This document shows positions 1 through 13,050 of a DNA stretch of 64,000 bases, piece after piece (the stretch's first letter is position 1; each line of letters begins with the position of its first letter). Where the stretch lies: NCBI RefSeq assembly GCF_964199755.1, contig NC_133900.1:79220727-79284726 (forward strand). The letters run 5' to 3'. The notes under the pieces were generated by a model. The model made no database searches. It worked only from the letters and a program-made list of their open reading frames with translations, and was not told where the DNA came from. The DNA comes from Larus michahellis (lineage: Eukaryota > Chordata > Aves > Charadriiformes > Laridae). A program made the position numbers and the translations under genes.

Positions 1-39
1 CAAGTTTTCTTCAATTTTCCAGAAGACACAAACCTTATT

Positions 40-763
40 TGCACAAATACAAGTTGGGCAGAGAATGGATGGAGAGCAGCCCTGAGGAGAAGGACTTGGG
101 GGTGCTGGTGGACAAGAAGCTCAGCATGAGCCGACAATGTGTGCTCACAGCCCAGAAAGCCAACCACATGCTGGGCTGCATCAAAAGTATGGCCAGCAGG
201 GCAAGGGAGGACATTCTACCCTTCTACTCTGCTCTGGTGAGACCCCACCTAGAGTACTGCCTCCTGCTTTTGAATCCTCAGCACAGGAAAGACATGGGCC
301 TGTTGGAGCAGGTCCAGAGGAGGCCACAAAGATAATGAGAGGGCTGGAGCCCCCCTGCTGTGAGGACAGGCTGAGAGTGTTGGGGGTGTTCAGCGTGGAG
401 AAAAGGCTCCAGGGAGACCTTAGAGCCCCTTCCAGTACCTAAAGGGGGCCTACAGGAGAGACAGGGAGGGATTCTTGATCACGGGTGTAATGATAGGATG
501 AGGGGTAACGGTTTAAAACTGAAGGAGGGGAGATTTAGGTTAGATATTAGGAAGAAATTCTTTCCTGTGAGGGTGGTGAGGCACTGGAACAGGTTGCCCA
601 GTGAAGCTGTGGCTGCCCCATCCCTGGAGGGGTTCAAGGCCAGGCTGGACGGGGCTTGGAGCAGCCTGGTCTGGTGGGAGGTGTCCCTGCCCAGGGCAGG
701 GGGCTGGAACTGGATGACCTTTAAGGTCCCTTCCAACCCAAACCCTTCTATGATTCTATGATT
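40..763 (+). mobile_element. CR1 LINE, 5'-truncated 3' end (type A)
   Basis: This is the 3' portion of a CR1 non-LTR retrotransposon. Translation of 39-335 gives the C-terminal end of the CR1 reverse-transcriptase ORF, with an [13 protein letters not shown] motif followed by an [13 protein letters not shown] motif and RPHLEYC. The downstream 3' UTR carries blocks around 505-560 (a 'GATTTAGGTTAGATATTAGGAAG'-like stretch) and 620-735. It ends in the CR1 terminus, where TTCCAACCC is followed by a short TATGATTCTATGATT tail. The element is truncated at its 5' end, as is usual for CR1 copies. The coding part is interrupted downstream of 335 and is not functional. The same 3'-end type occurs at 50721-51463 and 53746-54233. 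Confidence 0.93.
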
Positions 764-3700
764 TATTATTTTTTATTGCTGGTTGTTGTCATTTTTGTTA
801 TGATTATCTTCCCAAGCTATTTGCCTCTATGTTGTACAGCCGTATGCTGAAAGAGAAACTGTTTCAAAGATCTTTAACTACATTGTCTGCTACTATCGAC
901 ATGCAAATAATTTTATGCCTTTTTATGAAGCTACATGAAATCACTTCTTTTCATAACTCTGCTTGTATAGGGACCAGCTCTGGCTATTTGTTAGGGTAGG
1001 TGGGATTTCCAATTACAGCTTCCCTCTGTTAACTTCCTAAATCCTCAATAAAATGCTAAGAGAAAGCAATTAATCACCCTTGCCAATTTTAACAGGAAAC
1101 GATTATTGCTGGCAAATAATACATGTTTCACATTTACAAATTTGCAGGTTTTTGGCACGTGCAAGGGATTTCTCCAAAGTGTTTGAGATTCGCAAGAATG
1201 AAGAAGTTAAGTCTGAATACTGATCTTCTACCGCTCACTATGGACTTAAATCGAGCTCTGCAGGTTCAAGAAGATTGACCCATGTGATGTGACGACTGAT
1301 TCAGTTGTGGGTTATAGAAATAGTATAGAAGTTGGCGGAAGGAAGATAAACTTTGCCTTTGAAATTGTATGAATATTATTCATTTTCAGCAAACGAATAT
1401 TCTCTTCACCCAATAGAATTCATATGCATTTCTACATCAGTATCTATAAATAACAATGTCTCTTTTAACTTAAATTTTTTGGACCTTACTAATTAGTTAT
1501 GAAATTTTCCATCTTTTCCAGATTAACAGTTAAATTTTCTAAACCTTTGCAGCTGGTGATTAAAGAAAACAAAGGTCATGAAATGGAATATTAAACCTCA
1601 AAACAATGATAAACAATAAAACTATACACACTGCTATTACACACTACAGAATTAAAATAAAAATATTTATTTCTTGTCCTTCTTTATGGTCATGTTCATG
1701 GAAGGAAAGCAATGGATGAATGGACGTAAAAAGGTGAACAAGCCTTTAAAAATCAAAGCTAAGCAGAAAAAAAAGATAATATAAAGTTGTTTTACTGAAG
1801 TTAATAAACCCCAGATTCTGAGACAAATATCCTCAAGCCATTTGTTTAAACAAGCATTAAGTTTAGCAGTACTACACCATAACATGATATTCCAAATTAA
1901 ACTTTTGCATCTCAAGTGACCTTTATAGCAGTTTTACAGTTCATAAATTCTTTACAATAGTGCTCTGTGGAGTAGTTTTAATAAATCTTGATTGTGCTGT
2001 AAATGTTATAGCACGTACTTGAAATGGCATTTCCAGTCCTAACAAACACAAGTGCGGAATGATTCCCCTATTCCATATGGAGAATTTTGCTTCAGCATTC
2101 ATAAAATACTGGAGAATATTCCAGTAATGAGGGGGAAAATGCCACAAGTAACCCAGTCCTACTGGAGAAGAAAAACATACCTAATAAACATATTTATCAA
2201 GGTGGACGGAAAGCATACCAGCTCCTCGTACACCAATAAGAAATTCTTCTTCACTTAGCAGGGCTTCTGTAGTACTCCAGCGTAGCTGGACAGAGACAGG
2301 ATTATGTTTTCCCCTTTCTGTTTTGTTTTAAGACTTGATTTCTTGGCAGAGTGTCAGATCCGTGGAGCTGTAAACTGTGTGGTCTCTTTCATTCTCCCCA
2401 GTACACGGGGATAAGAGCGCCTGCTTAAAGTATGTCTGCTTAATCTCATTTATCTGTTTAACATGATTCTTTTTTTTTTTTTCTGAAAAAAAGAAAACGG
2501 AATTAAATACTATACTGAAAGCACTCTGTTAATGTGTTAAATCGTCTGTTTTGATATTTTTTTTCCCAGCTGTATTTCCTCCAGCCTTTAGTCCAGCTAT
2601 TTGTCTACTTGTTGATGTAACATCTTTTCACATATTGTAGTTACATTTGATGAAAGAATCATTACCCCTGAGTGACGATTGGAAATTTGATGATGAAATC
2701 ATCAAAGCCTGATGGTTTTGAGACAGCCGTCGGATCTTCTATCTTAACAAATTACCTCTCTTTAGGAGTTCATTTATGAATATGCTTTCTCATTCTTGTA
2801 CACATAATTTAGTTTCTTGTTTACATATCTGAGAGCCTTTCCCATTGCCCATAATTTTCACAATTTTGTTTTCTTTTCTTGATCTCAGACCAACTTTTTA
2901 TCCTTACTGGATTTTTTTTTCTCCCTTTTTTCCCAGATGTGAGAAAATGAATAAACTTTGTCCTTTCTCCCTCATACAGTCTGTTAAAGGTTTCTACTCG
3001 GATAAATGTAAGTGTTTGAAACTAAAAGTTTTCAAACTTTACTTTCTCTCCAGATGTTGCTATTGAAAATAAGCCAAGCTTGAAAAAAAACCCTCCACGT
3101 TTCCATGAATGTTAAATTATGAATTTTGAAGTCAGAGCGCTAAGCCTTTACTCATTTTAAGGACCTTATTCATTAAAAATGCACAAGTTAATGATGAATT
3201 AGTTAAAAGATAACTACTGCCACGTATGTTCTGTTCTTTGCCTAAAATAAGCAAAACCTACAAGGTCTGCAAATTAGTCTCTGCTGTTCAAGGGATGCAC
3301 TGTGTGACTTTGAGAAAGTGTAATTACTGAGCTGTTAATTTGATCATAAACGATGAACAATATATATCATGTTTTACAATGAAATAAAGGTAGTACGTCG
3401 GAAAGACAGAAAAAATCAAACTGAAATCATAAATGTTAAGGTCTGATATAAATGATTAATACAGAAAATCGGTAAGAGAAAATTTATTATAAGTGGTCCT
3501 GTAAGAAAATGTATAATGTAATATTAATGAATCTGGGTTACAGACCCATTATTAGTATTAGAGACATTGTTTTTTAGCAGTAGTTAAATGTTGATCCGCA
3601 AAGGCAGTTTAATAATGAATGACAGATTCAAAAAATGGTCTGTTCCTCCTGAGGATGGAAAATACGTAGATCGAGGTATCTGTTTGAGCAATTTAAAAAA

Positions 3701-6700
3701 GGCAGAGGTTAATAGTCTCTGTAATTGCCAGAACCTGTGATGAGTACTTAAAGCAAACAGTCAACTCTTGCAACATATGGTATCTACAAATTACACCACG
3801 GTATTAGGAGTGGGAGTCGATTTAGTATATTGTTTTGATGATTTTGCCAATAATTATAGAATGTGATTTTTTTTCCCCATCTGCTTTAACGCTTGATAGT
3901 TACCCTGTAAACAGATAAATGCATCTGAAAGGATTGTGAACACAGGGAGCAGAACATGGTGTTTAGCAAAGGTGATACAATCAATCTCTCCTTAATTTTT
4001 TTTCTAGATGCATTTATAGTTTTTTCAAGACTCTCAGGGGGAAACTTTGATATTTGAAAATTTGTGGTGCCACGTTTTTTCCCTTAGGTTATGTTGAGTA
4101 GAATTTTTAAGTGTATCATCCTTAGAATTAACTATATTAAATATGATAGTGTAATAAATGCCAATGTATTGATCTTAAGCATCTGATTTATACTCTCTGA
4201 GATAAAGATTTCCTTGGCTTTGGAAGTTAAGTTAGATGAAACTTTTAAACTCTTTCAACCTTCTTTTGTGTTTATTTAGATTACATTGTTTCTGGGAAAA
4301 CTCAAGTGAGACTGGATTTTGACTGTGCTAAGGACAATAGGAAAAAGTTCTGGAAATCACTTCTGTCCTGAGACAGGCCAGGTTGAAGATAAAAGTGGGA
4401 ATGGAACCACGAAGAAGCAAATATTTTTGCATGAATACTGAGTATCACGTGAGCTTTCTGTTTCATCAATGCAAAAACTAGCCAAGTAGAGATTAACTAT
4501 TGCACCACTACAGTGATCATCACCACCCCAGAGCTCAGACTCTGGGATGTATAACCTTGTGGAAATCAGCAATTTCCTTCTATATCTTAATCACTGAGAT
4601 CTTAACAAGTGATGCAATCCTTTTCTTTCAACACTGAGTAGTGCTGATTAGAAACTAGAGAATCTCATCAGCATGTTGATGCTTGCTCTGTTTTCCCGTT
4701 TCATCCATTTCTCCTCTCCACATGCTCTTTCCCCTCCTTTCTTTCCTTTCCTGTCATCTTTTTGCTTTCTTTCTCCACAGACTCCACGTTGTGTAATCTC
4801 TCCATCCCTGCACTCTTTCAGTGAGTTGCTAGAACTGGAAGCATTGATGTGTGAGAGCTGCAAGAACTCAAGTGTAGGAAACTCTGAGGCAACTGTAGAG
4901 TGCTCATAAGGATTGTCTCCTTTGCAGGAACTGAAGTGTTTATGTATTGCTACTCCCCAAACCAGAAAACTCCCAAAGTCTCAATTCTCTTTAAGCTTTT
5001 CAAGTTTAAAGTTGTTTAGATTTCCATAAAAGAAGTAAGACTGGACCACCCTTCTTGCTTAGCAAAAGTAACTTCTGTACATAAATCTGACAGACTTTGA
5101 AACACAACTTACTCTTCAGAGAATGTTAAATTATGGACTCAAACAAAAACAGATTCTAAATTAGGAAATGTTTCTGCTCGCTTTCAGTGCATAAAACAAA
5201 ATCCGAACAATTTATAAGCCTGGGGTTACATTTTTTTAGTTCGTGCAATATCCTAGCTGACCATAAAAAGTGCTATATATGATATCCATCCAGAAGCCTA
5301 GTAATATTTTGAGTGTGCTACATTCTATTTTAACCTACTCAGTGGAAAAAGATATGATTGAGAGCAAGAGATCCGGGATAAAACCACTGCAAAAATGACA
5401 CTTTTATATGCAGAAAGGGGCCTTACTAGATTTCCTAGTAAGAAAATGTGGAGATTTTATATTCCTTTTAAGCCATATTTCTACTAACAAATAAATTCAA
5501 CCTGCAATACAAACCTTAACCTTGTAGTACAAACCTTGATACTCAGTGACAGTACTGAAAATCTGAATAATTTTCAAGAGCCATCCATAACAAGGATAGG
5601 CCTCTGAAATACATTTCCTGACAGAAAGAAGCAAAATATTTGATTTGTTTTGAAATATCTCTTTTTAGTCAAAATGCACTGCGATTGTGTTGGAAAGCAG
5701 TGCCAGTTTCCTGTCATTTTTTTGACAGTAAATCACGCTCAAAAGGAGAGCGTGGCTAAACTGAAAATCAAATGAAAAATTCCTGCTACTTACTGTTATG
5801 AACCATTTCTAAAATCATGTCTGAATTAGGAACACCCATTAAAATGCATATTTGGAGACGGTTGCCAGCATTGTTCTTTGTGAATACCTTTTGCGCAGAA
5901 AAGCAGAACTCGAGTAATACGGAGTAGAGTTTTCTATGAAAAATCATGCTGACTGAATACCACCCACAGATTGGATAACATCCAGTTAAGTCGTCCTCTT
6001 CTCATTTGTAACCATCACTCGCAGAACACACATTCCAAAACACATACAAAGTTTTATAGCAAAACTAGATCACCTAGAATAATACGTATTAGGTTTAAAT
6101 GCAAGCTGTCCTGAGCCTGAGTGACAGTCTGGTTTTAGTGCCTAATAATGCAGAACTTGAAACGTGCAGAGCAGCAGATTTTACCTGACTAATGATAAAT
6201 AATCGTTCTACTTCATATGGCAAATGTTTTGGAACAGGTTGTTATGAACTTACTTATCTTCTTGGTAACAGAAATTGGTTTAATCTCCCATCAGCGGAGA
6301 AATAGCTCAAGGAAGACTCATCTAAAAGTTGACATAGAATTGTGCCCAAACACTATGAAAATAGCTTTCTGAAAAATAACAACAATGCCAATAAAAGAAG
6401 AAAGAAGGGTCCAGCTCCAGTGCAGTTTTCTACTTCTTGCCTCTGTCTTGTAAAAAGGATCCAGCATCTTGACCTTCCTTAAAAGACTGTCTGTTGTTTG
6501 TTTTTTTTGAAATAACTTTGGCTCTCAGAATCCAGGAGAGTTCTCTCATAGTTAGTCTAAAATATTCCCTTGGGTTATTTCAGTGGCCTTGAGAATTCAG
6601 CTGATTCAGAGTCCTACAGAGCACAACACTTGCACAAGAATACATCGTTGCCTTGAATCAAACACGTGAACATCCAGCACTAGGTTGTGCTTTTTTTGGT

Positions 6701-9700
6701 TCTTTCGAAATTATCTGTCACCTCTGTGTTTCAGTGACCGTTTATCTATTTCCTCCCAAAGGAAATGGAGACTAGAAGCTCTGCTAACCCCAAATAAAGA
6801 TTTGACCAAGGAGAATGACTCGTGCACTAATTTTTAGAGATACTTAAATACATAGCCTGCAAATACGGTAATTTGTGCAAACCAAAGTTTCCAGGTGTAT
6901 CAATGTTTCTCTTATGAGTAGTATTTTAGACCTCAGTGATGCTGAAGAAGATGGTCCAGCCCCGCACACAGATCCAAATTGTTATTCAACTTACGATTTT
7001 GTATTCCAACACATACCCCATGACAGAACACTGATGCGAATGCATAATAACGTGTAAGGGATTAAGGAAATCTTAGTGAAGTAAAAACCAAACACACCAA
7101 CCAAGCCAAAGCAAACAGTAAAAAAAGAGGATAAAATAAAACCGTAAAAATACAAGGCAAATAAAAATGGTGAAAGAAGACAGTGAATTTTAAATAAATG
7201 CTTTCTGACTTCTGCTTCTCAATGGGATATGGTTAGGAGAAGCTCCTCTCCTGTGAAGAATATCGTGCACTGGAAATCTAGGCCCTAACTCCTACTTTCC
7301 TAATTTAAACTAGGAGCTGAACACCCATGAGCAGCGACAGAGAAGTCAATTACCTGTGAGCAATTTCATTGGTGTGTGGATGTTTGGCTAGAGATTGAGG
7401 TTACATAACTCGCTAGGAAATCTGTCCAAGTTTGACATACATTCCAAAACACGTGCTATATCTTTCACTGCATCATAAAATTTGCAAAAGCACAATGGAC
7501 CTGCACATAAATATTATATTGCTATGTTTTAACTGGGCACTCCATGTTCATTCGGACGAGGGGATAATGCAGCTTTCTGTGCGTGAAAACTGTTCCCGAC
7601 TCCATTTCAAGTTTCCTTTTCTCTTCTGCTGCAACAGATTTCCAAAACTCAGTTCCTCCAAGCACAGTTTCCATTCAGAGCTCAGTTTCTGGGGGCTGAG
7701 GGTAGACTTGCACTTACGTCTCTTGCAATTTTTGAGCACTGAAAACTGAGCTGTGCTGAAAAAGCTTGCACCATGTTAAACATGGTAATGGCCTTCGAAT
7801 ATACAAAAGATTGCTGCAGAGAGGAAAGGGATAAACTGCTTTCCATATCTGGAATGCATATGACAAGAAATAAATTAAAGCAAGGCAGATTAAGGCTGGA
7901 ATACCTCGGAAGACTTTCTATCTTTAAGGACCATATTGCTTTGGGAGACTCTGGAAGCACCACGACTGGATGTTAGACGGTATCTGTCAAGCATGGGCAA
8001 GGTGCACTTGATTTTGGCTTGAGGAAAGAAATGGAGTAGATAATCTCCTAGCGTTCCCGCCAGCTGTGTTTTCTATTATTCTTGGTGACTAGACATTAGA
8101 AAGAAATCATGTGTGATTTATCTGTGTGCCAATGGATACACTAGTTTCTTTCCATCTCAGTGATTAATTGTTGTAATGCAAAGTTCCCCAAACTTTATAC
8201 TACAGTTAGTGAGACTTTTGCACAACTGAGTTGTTAAGAACTGACATACGCGCCCACTTCGAAACAGCTTTCAACCAAAATGTTTATAATAAAATTTTCG
8301 CAAGTTTCTTAAACACGTTAATTAAAAAAGAATTTATTTTTTTTGTGTGGATGTGTGCAATAAATCCCTCATTAACACGTCAAATTCTAGCTTATGTTTC
8401 CCTTCAGATTTAAAAAAACCCTGATGTTAATTATTTATGGAACACTACCATCGCTGTAGATAACAATGTCTTAAGAGACTGGTGATAACAGACATGCACA
8501 AGTACAGTAAAATAGTGTAGCTCATTTGTGACAGATTGGACAAGCTTGTTGACTTGAGATGGGATGAGAATAGGATGTGCTATTTTTCTAAAGAAGATTG
8601 TATAACAATTTCTCTCCTTTTGTAATGTTTTAGAATTTTTAAAAGCCTTTGAGTCCTTTTATTCTTATACAAGAAAGCTCATTTTCTTGTTGATCATTTG
8701 TAGAACTAGCGTAACGTCAGACCTCCTATGAAAGCAACCTACATTTAACTGGATAATTAATTTGCAAAAGGGAGGATCTGGTCCAACAAGCAAATTAAAC
8801 AAAGAGGGAAACCTAAGTAATACAGGAAGGGAGGGAAGGAGGGAAATGAGTGATAATTCAAATTTGCAAGGCACATTCATAGCAGGTGACAACTGAAGGT
8901 CACAGTAACCTTGCAGAATATTACATGTACAAACTTATATTAACAGAGTATTGTTCTTGCAATGTTTCCCTCGTGCAAGAGTCTCCCAAACAGTGGGACT
9001 GTTCCACTTTTCTGAAAAATGTTTTCATGAACAATTCAAGGCAAACCCATACTTAGGTTCCTCTTTGTAGTGTTGGGTTACCAACACAAATTTGCTTTTG
9101 TGCAAATTTTGATCTTCACTTCTTTATTTTTATCTTCTAGACTTGAGTATCCAGTACAAAATGAGTTTTTTATTACTGTTAATTTATCCCTAAGTCCTAG
9201 AATTACGAAAATATGATGCTGAATTGCATTGACCATAACTGTAATTGCTGCACTTACTAAAAGAAAGTGTAGCCCTGAAGAAACTTGCATTTTCCAACAA
9301 GGAAAACTCCTGGGAGGTTGCTGTTGACTTGAGAGATGCTGAGATTGTACCGTTTCTGTTGCTTATTCATATATGAGGAAGAAGGTATTAATACCTGTGA
9401 GATGCTCACACTGATACAGAGTCACAAGTTGTAGGAACTAGTGGCACAGATTCTACCTTGCAAGCTGAATCTCTCACTACTTAAAATCTAAAGATCCAGA
9501 GCACACAACTCGATTTGTGACAGAAGAGTCTTATTCTGAAGATTTGTTGGGGTCTTATGAATTTAATCTTCTACCAAAGAGTAGGTCTAAAAATCCTGTT
9601 ACTTGAAGTAATTATGGGGCTTGAAAAGTGACGCATTTTATGCAATTTATTATTTTTCTCTAATTTCTAATAAATTTAAACAGTGGGTAAAAAAATCAAA

Positions 9701-10734
9701 TAATGTGAAATAAAAAATGCAAATTTTCAGTTTGACAGTATTATTTTTTTTTTGCCACTGGAAAAAAAAAAAGGGTTAATTTAAGATTTAGAATGCATTT
9801 ATTCATAGCAACAAGACTACATAAAAGTGATGTAATTCAAATTTGAGCCAGTAAAATCTTTCTGGCTAAAAGTAATAACAATTTTAAAATATTTCCAGTG
9901 CTCCTTATTCTTATTTGGGCTAGCACAACACCTTGTGTTCTGAAAGTAGGCCTCACAGATGTTGAAAACAATTTCAAAGAAAGGCAAACCAGCTATGTAT
10001 TTCTGATATTTACAGAATATCAGAAGAATGTTCTAGAAAAAGTGAACTATTTGGGAAGCGGGCTTTAAGCTTTTTGAATTGACTCTTCTCCTCCTTTGGG
10101 AATGCGGACACCACCAGGGATGTATATGCAGAAGCTTTGGAGGGAAGCCCTTTAGGACGGTAGCATGGGGAAGGCAACTCTCACACAGCAAGCTTTGAAA
10201 CCAGCAGCACGTAGGCACTGATTTGTTTCTGAGCATAACCTAAGGTTTTTGTTTAGCAGGTGACAGGTATCCTTTCCCCATTGTCACTGCGTTAAACTAA
10301 TCGCTTCACTCTCTCCTGCAGTACAGATTTATGGCTGTGTGCCCGGCACTCTATGTATCAAACATAACTGTCCTTGGCTCTGAAAAATAGAGCATCACTG
10401 CAGCAGCATGCTGGAGAAAGCAGACCTGCTTATTTGAGGAACGGCAAGGGATAATTATTTCTTTATCTTGCTGTGCATTTCTGAAGAGCAATATAATGCC
10501 TCCCTTGGAGAGCCTGCGCCAGGCTCAGCCTGAGCTGGTCAGAGGTAGAGGAGAATTAGTAGGGGAACAGGACTCTATCCACTGTATTTGCACTGGTTTC
10601 ACGTTGTTGGAGCGCCAAAAAAAAAGTTGTACTGAGCAATTAATAACTAGCTGGTACTCCTCATCCAGCAGGGACTGTCTTGGCACTGTCTAACAGGCAG
10701 AAGTGTAAGTATGGGGTCTCAGAAGACTTCTGAA
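764..10734. other. AT-rich non-coding stretch, no gene seen
   Basis: About 10 kb of AT-rich sequence with only short, low-complexity ORFs (105 codons at most), none of which has a recognisable domain. Small local features are T-rich runs near 2470 and 3865, a pyrimidine-rich run at about 4730-4780, a poly-A/T patch at 9740-9775, and a perfect 8-bp stem with a 5-nt loop at 5422-5442. A weak CR1-like echo near 7875-7920 is too diverged to call. I see no promoter, CpG island or splice-bounded coding exon. Confidence 0.6.
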
Positions 10735-11143
10735 ACCGGCTGAGGGAGCTGGGGTTGTTCAGCCTGGAGAAAAGGAGGCTGAGGGGAGACCTCGCTCTCT
10801 GCAACTCCCTGAAAGGAGGGTGTAGAGAGATGGGGGTCGGTCTCTTCTCCCAAGTAACAGGCGATAGGACAAGAGGAAACAGCCTCAAGTTGCGCCAGGG
10901 GAGGTTTAGATTGGATATTAGGAAAAATTTTTACACTGAAAGGGTTATTAAGCATTGGACCAGGCTGTCCAGGGAGGTGGTTGAGGCACCATCCCTGGAG
11001 GTATTTAAAAGACGGATAGACATAGTGCTTAGAGATATGGTTTAGTGATGCCTTTTGTCCGAGTTAGGTTGATGGTTGGACTAGATGATCTGAAGGGTCC
11101 CTTCCAACCTAGGCAATCCTGTGATTCTATGATTCTAAGATTC
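10735..11143 (+). mobile_element. CR1 LINE 3' fragment (type B)
   Basis: This is a CR1 3' UTR fragment starting with a 'GAGGGAGCTGGGGTTGTTCAGC' type block. It continues through the interval with 'AGATTGGATATTAGGAAAAA' and ends in CCCTTCCAACCTAGGCAATCC followed by TGATTCTATGATTCTAAGATTC. The block at about 10925-11070 (TTTTTACACTGAAAGGG and AGACATAGTGCTTAGAGATATGG) matches the copy at 43340-43578 closely and differs from the copies at 1-763 and 50721-54233, so at least two CR1 subfamilies are present. No coding capacity remains. Confidence 0.93.
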
Positions 11144-11205
11144 ATTTCTACAACCTGTCATGCAGTGAAGGGAATTTCTCGCTATGTGTCCTCCAGACTC
11201 AAATT

Positions 11206-11271
11206 TTTCCTTGCATAAACTATTGGTTATTTTCCTTGCATAAACTATTGGTTATTTTCCTTGCATAAACT
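11206..11271. repeat. 25-bp tandem repeat, about 2.6 copies
   Basis: The motif TTGCATAAACTATTGGTTAT with a short TTTCC linker starts at 11211, 11236 and 11261, giving an exact 25-bp period. The first two copies appear identical and the third stops after TTGCATAAACTT. This looks like a short local duplication just downstream of the CR1 end at 11143. No function is implied. Confidence 0.9.
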
Positions 11272-12982
11272 TGCCCTAGCTTTTGCACGCTCAATTTTAA
11301 GTATAATTTTTTTTGCCTATATGTGGTAACTTTTAATCCTATACAAAAATACAGCCTTAAATTGTTATTCTCGGTTTTATCCAGTTGCAGAGAGAATGAT
11401 GAGAAAAATAAATCAATGTCTGATAATGCGCTATAAATCTTGGGGGATTTCTGGTGGGTTTAAGAGTGTCCTTGTAAAATAATGCTCTGATTGCACAGAG
11501 AAATGTCAGCCTGGGTAAATTATCTGAATAAAAGTGGCTGATAGATGTTATGATCGTTATTCTTGAGGTCACCTTGAAAGCTGCGCTAAGAACAGGCCAC
11601 AGTCCCAGTCTCGCATTAAAACCCAAGAAGAGTAGAGATTCAAAAACATCGCTTCCTTCTGTTTCTTGTTCTTGTTTTTTAACGGAAGGCACTGAAGGGT
11701 GGATTTTTACCGCAACATGCACTATAAGATATTGATAAATTATACTTATCTAGTGTAACCATAGGCCTGTCAGTCGGACAGAATTGCTGCTTCAGGCAGT
11801 ATGGTAAAAACAGTAGGGCTCTGCAAAGTACTTGCAATTTGCAAAATAAAAGGTATCAGAACAAGATATTAATAAGTGTGAAAGGGGATGGACAGTAAGA
11901 CAATGGCTGTTGGTGTTAGATGAACGCAGGCAACTTATCATGAAGGTCAGCGACGCAAACTTTCTCTGCCCCAGCTGTGTGGTGAGGGGGAATCAGGGCT
12001 GCTCTCTCCGTGCCTCTGCAGCTCCTCTCCTGCTGGGGGTTTATCCAAACCCGTCTTTCCAAACCGCTAAGTATATAGCTGATGGGGAAAAGAAAAAAAA
12101 AATCCTTAGCTTTTCTACTCAAGTATCATTATCAAGTCAGAGCCTCTTTCACTAATCTTAAAAAATCCTGCCATCGGAGATGAAATCTTCCTCCTTCCTA
12201 CCATTTTCCCTGGCAAATATGCTGTTTGAAGTAATTTCACAGCAAATCTGAGCGCTTGCTTTGTACATCAGATTCTTCAGTCAGATAAGAAATTACGGAG
12301 TGGTTTTAACAAATATTGTTACACTTTTCAGTAAGAAGATGTATAAAACCCCCTTGTTTTCCTCTGTTCTGACCACGGATAGATACACCTTTTTTTTATA
12401 CAGCCATATAAAGAAAACCGGACTATGTTTTACGTGTAACCATTGTAGTGCTATACTATGCATGTAAGAAGAGGGAGGTTTACATGGTTCTTGCTTCCGC
12501 TCCCCAATTTTATTGTTTCCATCAAGCACTGAAAAGTGAAGATAAAGCAGTGCAAAAAAAAGACGGCAAGTGCTACAAAAGAAAATTTGTAGAAAGGATA
12601 CTTATGGTAGTCACAGGAAAAGAAAGAGAGTACTAGATGGGCCCAAAATAAGTTCTAGCCCACCCCAGGACACTGAGATAGGATCGACCATCAACACCAG
12701 TTATTTATAACGCATGCTTTGCCAAAACCAAACCCATCAACAACAAATATCAAAACCCTTGGACACTGTCCACAGAAAGTCTTTTCTGTCCTGGAGATGT
12801 CGTTGCTTGTTTTTTGGGTTTTTTTTGGGTTTTTTTTAGAATACAAATTAAAGATGTTTTTATACATTGGAAAAATATATTTATTTGCTCTATGGCTCTG
12901 TCTGTTCACTAAACAATCATCTGTTATATACCTAACTATGTATTCCCTCCCCATTTCTTCTTTTTTTTTTTTGTGTGTGTGT
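11272..12982. other. AT-rich non-coding stretch
   Basis: No supported gene. ORFs up to 121 codons occur on either strand but have no recognisable motif and overlap one another in several frames, as expected by chance. The right end has T/G-rich simple runs (about 12810-12840) and a poly-T followed by a short GT run (about 12960-12982), directly before the CR1 tail. Confidence 0.55.
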
Positions 12983-13050
12983 ATGGTTGGACTCAATGAT
13001 CTCAAAGGCCCTTTCCAACCATGAAGATTCTATGATTCTATGATTCTATA
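12983..13050 (+). mobile_element. CR1 LINE 3'-terminal fragment
   Basis: About 68 bp of CR1 3' terminus: 'GGTTGGACTCAATGATCTCAAAGG', then CCTTTCCAACC, then three ATTCTATG-type tail repeats (ATTCTATGATTCTATGATTCTATA). It is a severely 5'-truncated insertion, or a remnant of one. Confidence 0.9.

Noticed and set aside
5422..5442. Perfect 8-bp stem with 5-nt loop as an RNA gene or terminator
   Set aside because: It is too short, with no transcription context. Such stems are expected by chance in 64 kb.
7860..7990. Possible ancient CR1 3' UTR (GGCAGATTAAGGCTGGAATA-like block)
   Set aside because: The resemblance covers only about 40 bases with many mismatches, and no CR1 terminus follows.
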